Of a stretch of DNA of 64,000 nucleotides, positions 54,627 through 63,216 are shown piece by piece. The notes below the pieces were generated by a model that was not told the DNA's origin, made no database searches, and saw only the letters and a program-made list of their open reading frames with translations. Made by a program: the position numbers and the translations under genes. The stretch's first letter is position 1. Each line of letters starts with the position of its first letter. Source of the stretch: Novosphingobium sp. SCN 66-18 (GTDB taxonomy: Bacteria; Pseudomonadota; Alphaproteobacteria; Sphingomonadales; Sphingomonadaceae); assembly GCA_001725355.1 (NCBI GenBank), contig MEGD01000002.1, positions 1 through 64,000 on the forward strand, read 5' to 3'.

Positions 54627-56090
54627 TTACGGCTGCGGCTTGAGCAGGTCCGAATCTTCGTTCGGCTTGGCGATGAACTTGGCATCCGGCGGCGGTGGAG
54701 GCGGCATCGGCGTCGCCTTGATCGGCACGATCTCCGCCGCCGGCTTCGCGCCGGGTGCCGTCACGCGCCAGATCACACCGCCCACGTCGTCGCTGACCAG
54801 CAGCGCGCCGTCTTTCGCGAAGGCGACCCAGGTCGGCCGGCCATGCGCGCGGCCATCGGCCGTGAGGAACCCGCTGAGGATCGTGACCGGCGGGGTCGGC
54901 TTCACGTTGCCGCGATCGTCGAAGCCGACGAAGACCACGTCATAGCCTGACAGCGGGCGGCGGTTCCACGAACCGTGGCGCGCAATGAACGCGCCTTGCG
55001 CGAAACGATCGCCCATCACGTTGCCGCCACGCGAAAACGCAAGGCCAAGCGGTGCGACGTGCGAGCCCAGCGCGTATTCCGGCTTTCGCGTGTATTCGAG
55101 CATGTATTCGGGCATCGGCTCTTTCACGCGCCAGTCGATGTTCTTCTTCCAGTAGGCCCAGGGCCAGCCGTATTGCGCGCCCAACGGCACATTGGTGAGG
55201 TAATCGGGCACGAGATCGGACCCGAGCATGTCGCGCTCGTTGACCACGGTCCACAGTTCGCCGCTGTGCGGATTCCAGTCGAGACCGTTGGGATTGCGCA
55301 GGCCGCCGGCGAATTCGCGGCTGCGGTGCTTGGCGAAATCGTACTCGTGGATCGCGGCGCGCCCCTTTTCCTGGTCGATACCGTTCTCGGCGATGTTCGA
55401 GGAGGAGCCGACGGTGACATAGAGCTTGCTGCCATCGGCGCTGAGCAGCAGGTTGCGCGCCCAGTGGTTGCCGCCACCGGGCAGGTCCATCAGCTTCTCG
55501 GGCTTGCCGGCAAGAGACGTCTGGCCCAGCGCATAGGGGTACGACAGCACCGCGTTGTGGTTGGCGATGATCAGGCGGCCGTCGCGGAACACCATGCCGA
55601 ACGGCGAATCGAGCGCGGGATTGTCCATCACGAACTTCTGGTCGGCCTTGCCGTCACCATTGGTATCGCGCAGCAACACAATCTTGTTGGGCGAAGGCCC
55701 GCCGGCGCCGACCTTGCGGAACAGCCAGTTCATCACCAGGCCCGTAATCCCGCCGGGGCCACGGCCCGGAGGCGCGTTGGTTTCCGCCACCAGCACATCG
55801 CCATTGGGCAGCACGGTCACCGCACGGGGATGGTCCAGCCCGTCGGCGAAGCGGCTGACCGCCAGCCCCTGCGCCGCCACGGGCGCCTCGTTGGCCTTCC
55901 AGCCGACAGGTTCCGCCACCACGATCGTGGGAATCGTCTGCGCGCTCGGCTCGGCCAGCTTGGGCTTCGGCCCGGAAAGCTGGTCCAGCGTGTACTGTGC
56001 GGGATCGCCCCGCATGGCCCAGGCGATGAAAAGGCCGCCCGCGACGACGACGACGAGCAGGCCGATGAGGATCTTGCGCAAGAGAGTCAT
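54627..56090 (-). CDS. Membrane-anchored sorbosone-dehydrogenase-like beta-propeller
   Basis: 487 residues. One N-terminal membrane helix (ILIGLLVVVVAGGLFIAW) and a six-bladed propeller of the glucose/sorbosone dehydrogenase type, with GLDHPRAVTVLPNGDVLVAE, NHWARNLLLSADGSKLYV, AGGLRNPNGLDWNP and ERDMLGSDLVPDYLTNV. These enzymes use PQQ to oxidise sugars; whether this one does is not proven. A prolin-rich C-terminus (PPPPPP) suggests a tail. ATG 56090 is the likely start; upstream the frame continues without support. Confidence 0.9.
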   Translation of the reverse strand: MTLLRKILIGLLVVVVAGGLFIAWAMRGDPAQYTLDQLSGPKPKLAEPSAQTIPTIVVAEPVGWKANEAPVAAQGLAVSRFADGLDHPRAVTVLPNGDVLVAETNAPPGRGPGGITGLVMNWLFRKVGAGGPSPNKIVLLRDTNGDGKADQKFVMDNPALDSPFGMVFRDGRLIIANHNAVLSYPYALGQTSLAGKPEKLMDLPGGGNHWARNLLLSADGSKLYVTVGSSSNIAENGIDQEKGRAAIHEYDFAKHRSREFAGGLRNPNGLDWNPHSGELWTVVNERDMLGSDLVPDYLTNVPLGAQYGWPWAYWKKNIDWRVKEPMPEYMLEYTRKPEYALGSHVAPLGLAFSRGGNVMGDRFAQGAFIARHGSWNRRPLSGYDVVFVGFDDRGNVKPTPPVTILSGFLTADGRAHGRPTWVAFAKDGALLVSDDVGGVIWRVTAPGAKPAAEIVPIKATPMPPPPPPDAKFIAKPNEDSDLLKPQP

Positions 56091-56177
56091 GCGCACGAAT
56101 CTAGGCGGCAAACGCCGTCCTGTCACCTGACAGGTTGCCCTCATTCCATTCCGCCCCGGCCGCCCTATATCAGGGGT

Positions 56178-56660
56178 ATGTACGCCTTTGCCCCCAACGC
56201 CGGCGCTTCGACCGCCGAGATCCATGCCGAGTTGCGCGACGCGGCCGTGGCCATCACCGATAACGAGCCCGATGGCATCGCCAACATGGCCAATGTCGCC
56301 GCGCTGCTGGCGGAATTCCTGTCCGACCTCAACTGGGCGGGCTTTTACCGCATGGTGGAAGGCGAACTCGTGCTTGGCCCGTTCATCGGCAAGCCCGCCT
56401 GCATCCGCATCCCGCTGGACCGTGGCGTCTGCGGCGCGGCGGCGCGCACCGGAACCACGCAGCGGGTGGAGGACGTCCACGCCTTTCCCGGCCATATCGC
56501 CTGTGATGCGGCCAGCCGGTCCGAACTGGTCGTGCCCGTGATTCGCGGTGGCGCGGTCATCGCCGTGATCGACCTTGACAGCCCCCTGCCCGGACGGTTC
56601 AGCGCAGAGGACGCGTCCGGCATCGAGGCGCTGGCCCAGGCGATCGCCGAACGGATCTGA
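56178..56660 (+). CDS. msrC: Free methionine-(R)-sulfoxide reductase (GAF fold)
   Basis: 160 residues. GAF-fold enzyme that reduces free methionine R-sulfoxide. The three catalytic cysteines are C75 (KPACIRI), C85 (DRGVCGAA) and C109 (PGHIACDAAS), spaced as in the family. NWAGFYRMVEGELVLGPF and SELVVPVIRGGAVIAVIDLDS complete the pattern. AGGGG stands before ATG 56178. Divergent from the sorbosone-dehydrogenase-like gene. Confidence 0.95.
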   Translation: MYAFAPNAGASTAEIHAELRDAAVAITDNEPDGIANMANVAALLAEFLSDLNWAGFYRMVEGELVLGPFIGKPACIRIPLDRGVCGAAARTGTTQRVEDVHAFPGHIACDAASRSELVVPVIRGGAVIAVIDLDSPLPGRFSAEDASGIEALAQAIAERI

Positions 56661-56801
56661 GAGAAAGAACCACTCGCCAATCTATCCCGTTTCGGCACAG
56701 CCCCGGCAGCGGCCTTGGTGCGCCCTGCCCGGCGATGATACGGTTCCGGAAACGTCCGGAATCCGGCCAGTCGCGCTGGCGCGCCACAACAGGGGATCAT
56801 G

Positions 56802-57452
56802 ATGGCCCGAATCTACCACGCTCTTGCCGTTTCGCTCGCGCTAGCGGGCGCCATGCCGGCGGCGGCGCATGAAGCACCGCCTCCGCCCCCGCCTCCTTAT
56901 GCGCCGCCCGCATGGGCAGGCGGATACCCGGCCGCCATGCCGGCACCGCCGCCGATGGACCCCGAGTACCAGCGGATGCTCGATCGCTGCCACGTCAACA
57001 ACCCGGACCATCACGTCGGCGGCGCGCTGATCGGCGGCGCGGTGGGCGGGCTGATCGGCAATCGCGTGGCATCGGGTGACCGGGTGCTTGGCACCGTGGC
57101 GGGCGCGGCGGTCGGCGCCGTGGCTGGCACCGCGATCGACAAGGCCGAGGACAAGGCCCTGGATCGCGAATGCGACGACTTCTTCCGTCGCTATGGTCCG
57201 CCCCAGGGAGCAGGTTATCCGGCGGGCTATCCCGGTGGCTATGGAGGCGGCTATGCTGGTTATCCCGGATACGCGCCCTATGGCTATGTCATGGTGCCGG
57301 TGATGATCCAGAACCAGCAGAAGCCCTGCGTCGAAACCACGACCGTAACCGAGGAATGGGTCAACGTACCGGTCCGCCGCCGCGCCGTGCACCACCGCCC
57401 GGTGTTGCGCGAGAAGCGCGTCAAGGAAAAGCGGGTCTACACCGGCAGCTAA
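56802..57452 (+). CDS. Exported glycine-zipper protein (2TM domain)
   Basis: 216 residues. Signal peptide, proline-rich segment, then HHVGGALIGGAVGGLIGNRV and GTVAGAAVGAVAGTAID, the glycine-zipper pair that probably packs into the outer membrane or periplasmic assemblies, then a tyrosine-glycine-rich stretch (GYPGGYGGGYAGYPGYAP) and a basic end. AGGGG lies six bases before ATG 56802 (56799 is too close). Function unknown; such proteins are often stress-induced. Confidence 0.85.
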   Translation: MARIYHALAVSLALAGAMPAAAHEAPPPPPPPYAPPAWAGGYPAAMPAPPPMDPEYQRMLDRCHVNNPDHHVGGALIGGAVGGLIGNRVASGDRVLGTVAGAAVGAVAGTAIDKAEDKALDRECDDFFRRYGPPQGAGYPAGYPGGYGGGYAGYPGYAPYGYVMVPVMIQNQQKPCVETTTVTEEWVNVPVRRRAVHHRPVLREKRVKEKRVYTGS

Positions 57453-57479
57453 GCGCCGAGGAGCACGCCGTACAGCCGG

Positions 57480-57576
57480 CGTCGTCCCAGCGAAAGCTGG
57501 GACCTCAGGCCGTATGGTGGAACCTTTGATAGGCCCCGCCCGGCCTCACGAGGTCCCAGCTTTCGCTGGGACGACG
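57480..57576. repeat. Long inverted repeat made of a GAAA-loop palindrome
   Basis: Arms 57480-57505 and 57551-57576 are exact reverse complements over 26 bases. Each arm contains GTCCCAGC-GAAA-GCTGGGAC, itself a hairpin. The 45-base centre has a further short pair (AGGCCG near 57508 and CGGCCT at 57541). The palindrome core is a dispersed repeat in sphingomonad genomes (from memory). It lies between convergent ends and likely also acts as a transcription barrier. Confidence 0.88.
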
Positions 57577-57592
57577 CGCCGATCACAAACCG

Positions 57593-57608
57593 TGTTCCAC
57601 GTGAAACG
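57593..57608. promoter_or_regulatory. Candidate parS site
   Basis: TGTTCCACGTGAAACG, one base short of a perfect TGTTTCACGTGAAACA-type match on each side. It is intergenic, 1.3 kb from parB. Confidence 0.75.
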
Positions 57609-57610
57609 CC

Positions 57611-58765
57611 TTAAAGCTTGCGGCCGATCAGCTCCTTCATGATCTCGTTGGTGCCGCCGAAAATCCGCGTCACGCGCGCGGCGCGCCAGGCGCGGGCAAT
57701 CGCGTATTCGTTCATGTAGCCCGCGCCGCCGTGGAGCTGCAGGCACTTGTCCATCACTTCCCACTGCAGCTCGGTGTGCCACAGCTTGGCGGCCGCGCCC
57801 TCTTCCGGCGTCAGTTCGCGCTTGAGGTGGCGCGCCAGCGCCCAGTCGAGGTGCGCCCAGCCCACCTGCAGCTTGGCCTTGATGTCGGCCAGGGTGAAGC
57901 GGGTGTTCTGGAAATCGAGGATCGGCTTGCCGAACGCCTTGCGATCGCGCGTGAATTCCACGGTATCGTCGAACGCGCGCTGCGCGGAAGCCTGCGCGCT
58001 GACCGCGATCGAGAGGCGTTCCTGCGGCAGTTCGCTCATCAGGTAGATGAAGCCCTTGCCTTCCTCGCCCAGGCAGTTGGTGATCGGCACGCGCACGTCG
58101 TTGAAGAACAGTTCCGAGGTATCGGCCTCGTCCTGCCCGATCTTGTCGAGGTTGCGGCCGCGCTCGAATCCTTCGCGATCGGCTTCGACCAACACGATCG
58201 ACACGCCCTTCCACGCCGGCTGGACGTCGGTGTCGGTCTTGCAGCAGACGAGGATCAGGTCGGCGTTCTGGCCGTTGGTGATATAGGTCTTCGATCCGTT
58301 GATGACGTAGTGGTTGCCGTCCTTCTTCGCGGTGGTGCGCATGCCCTGAAGGTCGGAACCGGTGCCGGGCTCGGTCATCGCGATCGCCGTGATCGTCTCG
58401 CCCGAGACCATGCGCGGCAGCCACTTCTTCTTCTGCTCTTCCGAGCCGTAGGAGATGAGATAGTTGGCGACGATGTCCGACTGGAGCGAAAAGCCCGTGG
58501 TCACGCGGCCATAATAGGCGCTTTCCTCGTCGACGATGGCGTTATAGCCGAAATCGAGGCCAAGCCCGCCGTATTCCTCGGGCACGGTGGGGCACAGCAT
58601 GCCCAGTTCGCCGGCCTTGGGCCAGACTTCCTTGGGCACAATGCCGGCGTCCGCCCATTCGGCGGCGTGCGGCGCGATCTCGTCCTCCAGAAACCGGCGG
58701 ACGGTCTGGCGGAAGGCTTCGTGATCCTCGTTGTACGCGGTGCGTGAAAGCGCATCGAGCGACAT
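57611..58765 (-). CDS. Acyl-CoA dehydrogenase
   Basis: 384 residues, classical length. AIAMTEPGTGSDLQGMRTTA (FAD contact), HYVINGSKTYITNGQNADLI, RKAFGKPILDFQNTRFTLAD, LQLHGGAGYMNEY and RIFGGTNEIMKELIGRKL (catalytic glutamate site, GGTNEI in place of YEGT). The GGTNE pattern fits short- or branched-chain acyl-CoA dehydrogenases. ATG 58765 is preferred with GGAGAG upstream; the longer frame is rejected. Stands on its own beside a parS-like site. Confidence 0.92.
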   Translation of the reverse strand: MSLDALSRTAYNEDHEAFRQTVRRFLEDEIAPHAAEWADAGIVPKEVWPKAGELGMLCPTVPEEYGGLGLDFGYNAIVDEESAYYGRVTTGFSLQSDIVANYLISYGSEEQKKKWLPRMVSGETITAIAMTEPGTGSDLQGMRTTAKKDGNHYVINGSKTYITNGQNADLILVCCKTDTDVQPAWKGVSIVLVEADREGFERGRNLDKIGQDEADTSELFFNDVRVPITNCLGEEGKGFIYLMSELPQERLSIAVSAQASAQRAFDDTVEFTRDRKAFGKPILDFQNTRFTLADIKAKLQVGWAHLDWALARHLKRELTPEEGAAAKLWHTELQWEVMDKCLQLHGGAGYMNEYAIARAWRAARVTRIFGGTNEIMKELIGRKL

Positions 58766-58885
58766 GGCATCTCTCCGGTTAGTCGTGGCCTTTCCCACAG
58801 GGATAAGCGCCGCCGCCAAGCCGGGTCAATCGCTATTTAATCGATCAGTTAAACTTTATGCGCTGCCCTCTCGGGCAAGTCCGCG

Positions 58886-59848
58886 TCAGATGCCGCCGCC
58901 GGTCAGCCGCTGGCAGATCAGGTCGAGCTGGTCGAGCGTCTTGTAGCGGATCGTCACCGACCCCGAACTGGGATCGGCATCGGCATTGATCATGACCTTG
59001 AGACCCAGGAACTCCTCCAGATGGGCCTGCACCGCCGCGATGTCCGCGCTTTGCGATGGATCGCGCACCGCGCGCGCCTTGCGCTGCGCGCTTTCCGGGC
59101 GCCCGGCGCGCTTGGCCATGCGTTCCGCATCGCGCACCGAAAGCCCCTTCGCCACGACCTCGCGCGCGATGGGCAACGGATCGGGCAGGGTTGCCAGCGC
59201 GCGCGCGTGGCCCATCGAGATCTCGTCGCGCTGGACCATGTCCAGCACTTCCTCGGGCAAGCTGAGCAGGCGCATGAGATTGGCGACATGGCTGCGCGAC
59301 TTGTCGACGAACGTCGCGATTTCCTGCTGCGTCAGGCCATCCTGTTCGGACAGGCGCTGATAGGCGCGCGCTTCCTCGACGGGATTGAGATCCTCGCGCT
59401 GCAGATTCTCGATCAGCGCCAGCGCGACGACTTCGCGTTCATCGAGCTTGCGCACGATGGCCGGAATCTCGTGCACGCGCGCGCGCTGCGCCGCGCGCCA
59501 GCGGCGCTCGCCAGCCACGAGCTGATAGCGGCCCGCGCTCACGGGCCGCACGATCACCGGCTGGATCACACCGCGCTGCGCGATCGAGCGGGCCAGTTCC
59601 TCCAGCGCCTCTTCGTCGAAATGGCGCCGCGGCTGATTGGGATCGGGTTCGATGTCCGACACGGACAGCAGCGAAACCCCGCCTTCGCGCGGCAGTGCGG
59701 CCCCTTCCGGCGCGCCCGCCGAAACGCGGACGAGCGATTCTTCGCGCCGGGTTTCGCCGAGCAACGCGCCCAGCCCCCGCCCCAGCGCCGCGCGCCGCAC
59801 CGGCGCTGCTTTCACGCCATCACCGGTCATGCCGTCTTCGCTGCTCAT
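58886..59848 (-). CDS. parB: Chromosome partitioning protein ParB
   Basis: 320 residues. ParB/Noc: RRAALGRGLGALLG at the N-terminus, then IEPDPNQPRRHFDEEALEEL, GERRWRAAQRARV, ENLQREDLNPVEEARAYQRL (CTP-binding/ParB boxes), QQEIATFVDKSRSHVANLMR (helix-turn-helix), and a C-terminal dimer domain. Binds parS and spreads; partner of ParA. ATG 59848 overlaps the parA stop region by ATGA. Confidence 0.97.
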   Translation of the reverse strand: MSSEDGMTGDGVKAAPVRRAALGRGLGALLGETRREESLVRVSAGAPEGAALPREGGVSLLSVSDIEPDPNQPRRHFDEEALEELARSIAQRGVIQPVIVRPVSAGRYQLVAGERRWRAAQRARVHEIPAIVRKLDEREVVALALIENLQREDLNPVEEARAYQRLSEQDGLTQQEIATFVDKSRSHVANLMRLLSLPEEVLDMVQRDEISMGHARALATLPDPLPIAREVVAKGLSVRDAERMAKRAGRPESAQRKARAVRDPSQSADIAAVQAHLEEFLGLKVMINADADPSSGSVTIRYKTLDQLDLICQRLTGGGI

Positions 59849-60624
59849 GCAGCCTTCCTCCGTTCGGGCAGCCGGCCGATCAGTTCGCGCGCCAGCTTCA
59901 TGTAAGCCTGCGATCCGGGGCAGGCATGATCGTAGATCAGCGCGGGCAAGCCATGGCTCGGCGCTTCGGACAAACGGACGTTGCGCGGAATCACCGCTTC
60001 GAAAACCAGATCGTGCAGGCAGGACCGCACGTCGTCGGCCACCTGATCGGTCAGGCGGTTTCGCCGATCGAACATGGTGAGCACCACGCCCAGGATGCCG
60101 AGATCGGCGTTGAAGCGCTCCTGGACGCGCTCCACGGTCTGCAGCAACTGACTCAGCCCTTCGAGCGCGAAGAATTCGCACTGGAGCGGCACCAGCAGCG
60201 TATCCGCCGCGGTCAGCGCATTGAGCGTGAGCAGGCCGAGGGACGGCGGGCAATCGATCAGGCAGATATCATGCCCCGCCCCGCCCTGGGAAAGTGCGCC
60301 GCGCAACTTTCCGGTCCGGTCCTCGACGCTGACCAGCTCCACTTCCGCGCCCGAAAGATCGACCGTGGCGGGTATCAGATCGAGCCCCGGAATGCGCGTG
60401 GGCATCAGGCATTCGGCCACGGTCGCCTGATCGATCAGCAGGTCATAGGACGACCGTTCGCGCTCGTGCGAAGCGACGCCAATCCCGGTCGAGGCATTGC
60501 CCTGCGGATCGAGATCGACCAGCAGCACTTTCCAACCCGTAGCGGCCAGCGCGGTGGCGATGTTGATCGCGGTGGTGGTCTTGCCTACTCCGCCCTTCTG
60601 GTTGGCGACAGCGATGGTAATCAT
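59845..60624 (-). CDS. parA: Chromosome partitioning ATPase ParA
   Basis: 259 residues. Deviant Walker A KGGVGKTTTAINIATAL at 10-26, switch region VLLVDLDPQGNASTGIG, Walker B ICLIDCPPSLGLLT, and DRRNRLTDQVADDVR. Drives movement of the ParB-parS complex. ATG 60624 overlaps the rsmG stop by ATGA, and the parB start overlaps its own stop, so rsmG-parA-parB are one operon. Confidence 0.97.
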   Translation of the reverse strand: MITIAVANQKGGVGKTTTAINIATALAATGWKVLLVDLDPQGNASTGIGVASHERERSSYDLLIDQATVAECLMPTRIPGLDLIPATVDLSGAEVELVSVEDRTGKLRGALSQGGAGHDICLIDCPPSLGLLTLNALTAADTLLVPLQCEFFALEGLSQLLQTVERVQERFNADLGILGVVLTMFDRRNRLTDQVADDVRSCLHDLVFEAVIPRNVRLSEAPSHGLPALIYDHACPGSQAYMKLARELIGRLPERRKAA

Positions 60625-61304
60625 CGGCGAGTTTCCTTCCGGCGTTTGGCCTTTTGGACAACCGGGGGCTGACCACCAAGCAGGCGACCAGCGATGACGC
60701 CCGCGTCGGGGTCTGTCAGCGATTGTTCCACGTGGAACATATGGCGCCAGGATTTCGGGAGCATGTCCAATTCATGCTTCGCCTTGGCCCCTTTGGGCAA
60801 CAGCCAAAGCGTGTCTGGTGTGGAAAAGCGCGCAGAAAGAATCAGCAGCTTGTCGAGCGGGGCAAACGCGCGGGCAGAGATCACGCTCACGATCCGTGCC
60901 GGCACATCTTCCACCCGCGCCAGAATGACCTCCACATTGCGCAGATCAAGCGCCCCGGCGGCGCGCTCGAGCCATTCGGTGCGCAAGCGGCGCGAATCGA
61001 CCAGCGTGACGTGCCGTTCGGGCTGCAACGCCGCCACGACCAGCCCCGGAAAGCCCGCTCCGGTCCCCAGATCGAGCCACGGCCCCGCCGGCAATGTTTC
61101 ACGTGGAACATCGAGCAACTGCGCGCTGTCCACGATATGCCGCTGCCAGACATGCGTCAGCGTACCGCGTGCCACGAGGTTCTGGCGTTCGTTCTCGGCC
61201 ACCAGCAGGTCGACGAGTCGATCCAGCCGGCTCATGCCATCCGCATCAACCCCGAGCCGATCGCGCAGCCAGGTTTGGGCATCCGCTTCGCTGACGATCG
61301 TCAT
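60621..61304 (-). CDS. rsmG: 16S rRNA (guanine-527) N7-methyltransferase
   Basis: 227 residues. GidB/RsmG with SAM-binding [34 protein letters not shown] and [33 protein letters not shown] end. Two parS-type palindromes fall inside it, so those stretches of protein (around MFHVEQ and DVPRETL) are shaped by the DNA sites. ATG 61304 overlaps mnmG stop by ATGA. Confidence 0.96.
   Translation of the reverse strand: MTIVSEADAQTWLRDRLGVDADGMSRLDRLVDLLVAENERQNLVARGTLTHVWQRHIVDSAQLLDVPRETLPAGPWLDLGTGAGFPGLVVAALQPERHVTLVDSRRLRTEWLERAAGALDLRNVEVILARVEDVPARIVSVISARAFAPLDKLLILSARFSTPDTLWLLPKGAKAKHELDMLPKSWRHMFHVEQSLTDPDAGVIAGRLLGGQPPVVQKAKRRKETRR
60724..60739. promoter_or_regulatory. parS site inside rsmG
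   Basis: TGTTCCACGTGGAACA, a perfect 16-bp palindrome, 100 bp upstream of the parA start. One of the strongest ParB-site candidates in the window. Confidence 0.9.
61095..61110. promoter_or_regulatory. parS site inside rsmG
   Basis: TGTTTCACGTGGAACA, one base off perfect symmetry and the classical TGTTTCACGTGAAACA. Lies within the rsmG coding sequence. Confidence 0.88.
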
Positions 61305-63145
61305 GCCGCGCGCCGCCGCGCGTGGACCAGCAGGCTGGCGAGCGCGGCCGGGGTGATCCCGGCAATCCGGCCCGCCGCCGCCAGCGTATCCGGCCGGGCA
61401 CGCTGCAACCGCTCCACCATCTCGTTGGAAAGGCCGGGCACCTCGGCGAAGGGGAAATCATCGCCGAGCGGGACCGCGTCGCTCGACCGCAACTCGCGCA
61501 GCTCCGCATCCTGCCGCGCGAGATAGGGCGCATAGGCCGCGTCCTCCTCCACTTCCTCCACCAGCAGGGGATCGAACGCCACGTCCCCCACCCATGGACG
61601 CAACGCCGCGAGCGTGACTTCGGGGAAACGCAGCCATTCCATCAGGGATCGCCGGGTGCCATCGGCGCGTACCCCCATCCCCGCGCGCGCCAGCTCGGTC
61701 GGGGTGACGTCGGCGGCCAGCGCATGCTCCAACCGCTCCCGCTGTTCCGTGCGCGCGACGAACCAGTCGGCGCGCTCCACGCCCACGCAACCCGCCTCCA
61801 GCGCCAGCGGCGTAAGCCGGGTGGAGGCGTTATTGGCGCGCAGTCGCAGGCGATATTCGGCCCGCGCGGTCAACATGCGATAGGGTTCGCTGACGCCATG
61901 AAGCGTGAGATCGTCGATCATCACCGCCATGTAGCTCGATGCCCGGTCCAGCGCCGCCGGCGCGCGGCCGAGCACGGCCGCCGCCGCGTGCATCCCCGCC
62001 ACCAGCCCCTGCGAGGCGGCTTCCTCGTAGCCCGTGGTGCCGTTGATCTGCCCGGCGCAATAGAGCCCCGGGATGGCTTTCACTTCCAGGCTGCGCCGCA
62101 GCGCGCGCGGATCGATGTGATCGTATTCCACGGCATAGCCCGGCACGGTGATCTCCACCCGCTCCAGCCCCTCGATGCTGCGCATCATCGCCACCTGCAC
62201 GTCGGTCGGCAGCGAGGTGCTGACGCCGTTGGGATAGACCGTGCGGTCGTCCAGCCCTTCGGGCTCGAGAAAGACCTGATGCCCGTCGCGATCGCCGAAG
62301 CGGTGGATCTTGTCCTCGATCGACGGGCAATAGCGCGGCCCCTGCGCGCCGATCGCGCCCGTGAACAGCGGCGACCGGTCCAGCCCACTACGGATAATAT
62401 CGTGCGTGCGCGCATTGGTGCGCGCGATCGCGCAGAACACCTGCGGCACTGTGCGCGCCGGCGTCAGCGGAGACATCGTCCAGGGTTCGGCATCGCTGGG
62501 CTGCTCCGGCAGCCGCGCCCAGTCGATCGTGCGCCCGTCCAGCCGAGGCGGCGTGCCGGTCTTCAGGCGCGCCATCGGCAGGTCGGCGGTACGCAGCTGC
62601 GTAGCCAGCCGGTGCGCCGCGCTCTCGCCGATACGACCGCCGTCCATCCGCTCCTCGCCCCGGAACAGCCGCCCACCGAGGAAGGTCCCTGTACACAGCA
62701 CGACCGCGGCGGCGGGAAGCGCATCGCCGTTGGCCAGATCGATCCCCACCACGCGGCCGCCTCGCATGCGCAAGGCCGCCGCTTCGCCCGCAACCATGGT
62801 CAGGCCCGGCTGCGCGGCGATCATACGCTGGATCGCGGCGCGGAACAGCTTGCGATCGGCCTGGACGCGCGGCCCTTGCACCGCGCTGCCCTTGGAGCGG
62901 TTGAGCATCCGGTAATGGATCGCCGCCGCATCGGCCGCGCGCGCGATCAATCCGTCAAAGGCATCGACCTCGCGCACCAGATGGCCCTTGCCCAATCCGC
63001 CGATCGCCGGATTGCAGCTCATCGCGCCGATCGTTGCCGGATCGAAACTCACCAGCGCCGTGCGCGCGCCCATGCGCGCCGAAACGGCCGCCGCCTCGAC
63101 GCCGGCATGACCGCCGCCGACCACGATCACATCGAATTGCTGCAT
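61301..63145 (-). CDS. mnmG: tRNA uridine-34 modification enzyme MnmG
   Basis: 614 residues. FAD-binding start [74 protein letters not shown], and the C-terminal domain ending [20 protein letters not shown]. Works with MnmE to add the carboxymethylaminomethyl group at tRNA U34. Its start region lies 48 bp from a parS site. The mnmE/mnmG/rsmG/parAB order is typical near oriC. Confidence 0.97.
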   Translation of the reverse strand: MQQFDVIVVGGGHAGVEAAAVSARMGARTALVSFDPATIGAMSCNPAIGGLGKGHLVREVDAFDGLIARAADAAAIHYRMLNRSKGSAVQGPRVQADRKLFRAAIQRMIAAQPGLTMVAGEAAALRMRGGRVVGIDLANGDALPAAAVVLCTGTFLGGRLFRGEERMDGGRIGESAAHRLATQLRTADLPMARLKTGTPPRLDGRTIDWARLPEQPSDAEPWTMSPLTPARTVPQVFCAIARTNARTHDIIRSGLDRSPLFTGAIGAQGPRYCPSIEDKIHRFGDRDGHQVFLEPEGLDDRTVYPNGVSTSLPTDVQVAMMRSIEGLERVEITVPGYAVEYDHIDPRALRRSLEVKAIPGLYCAGQINGTTGYEEAASQGLVAGMHAAAAVLGRAPAALDRASSYMAVMIDDLTLHGVSEPYRMLTARAEYRLRLRANNASTRLTPLALEAGCVGVERADWFVARTEQRERLEHALAADVTPTELARAGMGVRADGTRRSLMEWLRFPEVTLAALRPWVGDVAFDPLLVEEVEEDAAYAPYLARQDAELRELRSSDAVPLGDDFPFAEVPGLSNEMVERLQRARPDTLAAAGRIAGITPAALASLLVHARRRAA

Positions 63146-63193
63146 GGCGACGTCCGTTACAGGAGTGCGGGACTCCCGTCAAAGCACATGCGA

Positions 63194-63209
63194 TGTTCCA
63201 CGTGGAACA
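63194..63209. promoter_or_regulatory. parS site between mnmE and mnmG
   Basis: TGTTCCACGTGGAACA, identical to the site at 60724, intergenic. Together with 60724 and 61095 it forms a cluster of three within 2.5 kb. Confidence 0.9.
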
Positions 63210-63216
63210 TCGCCGT

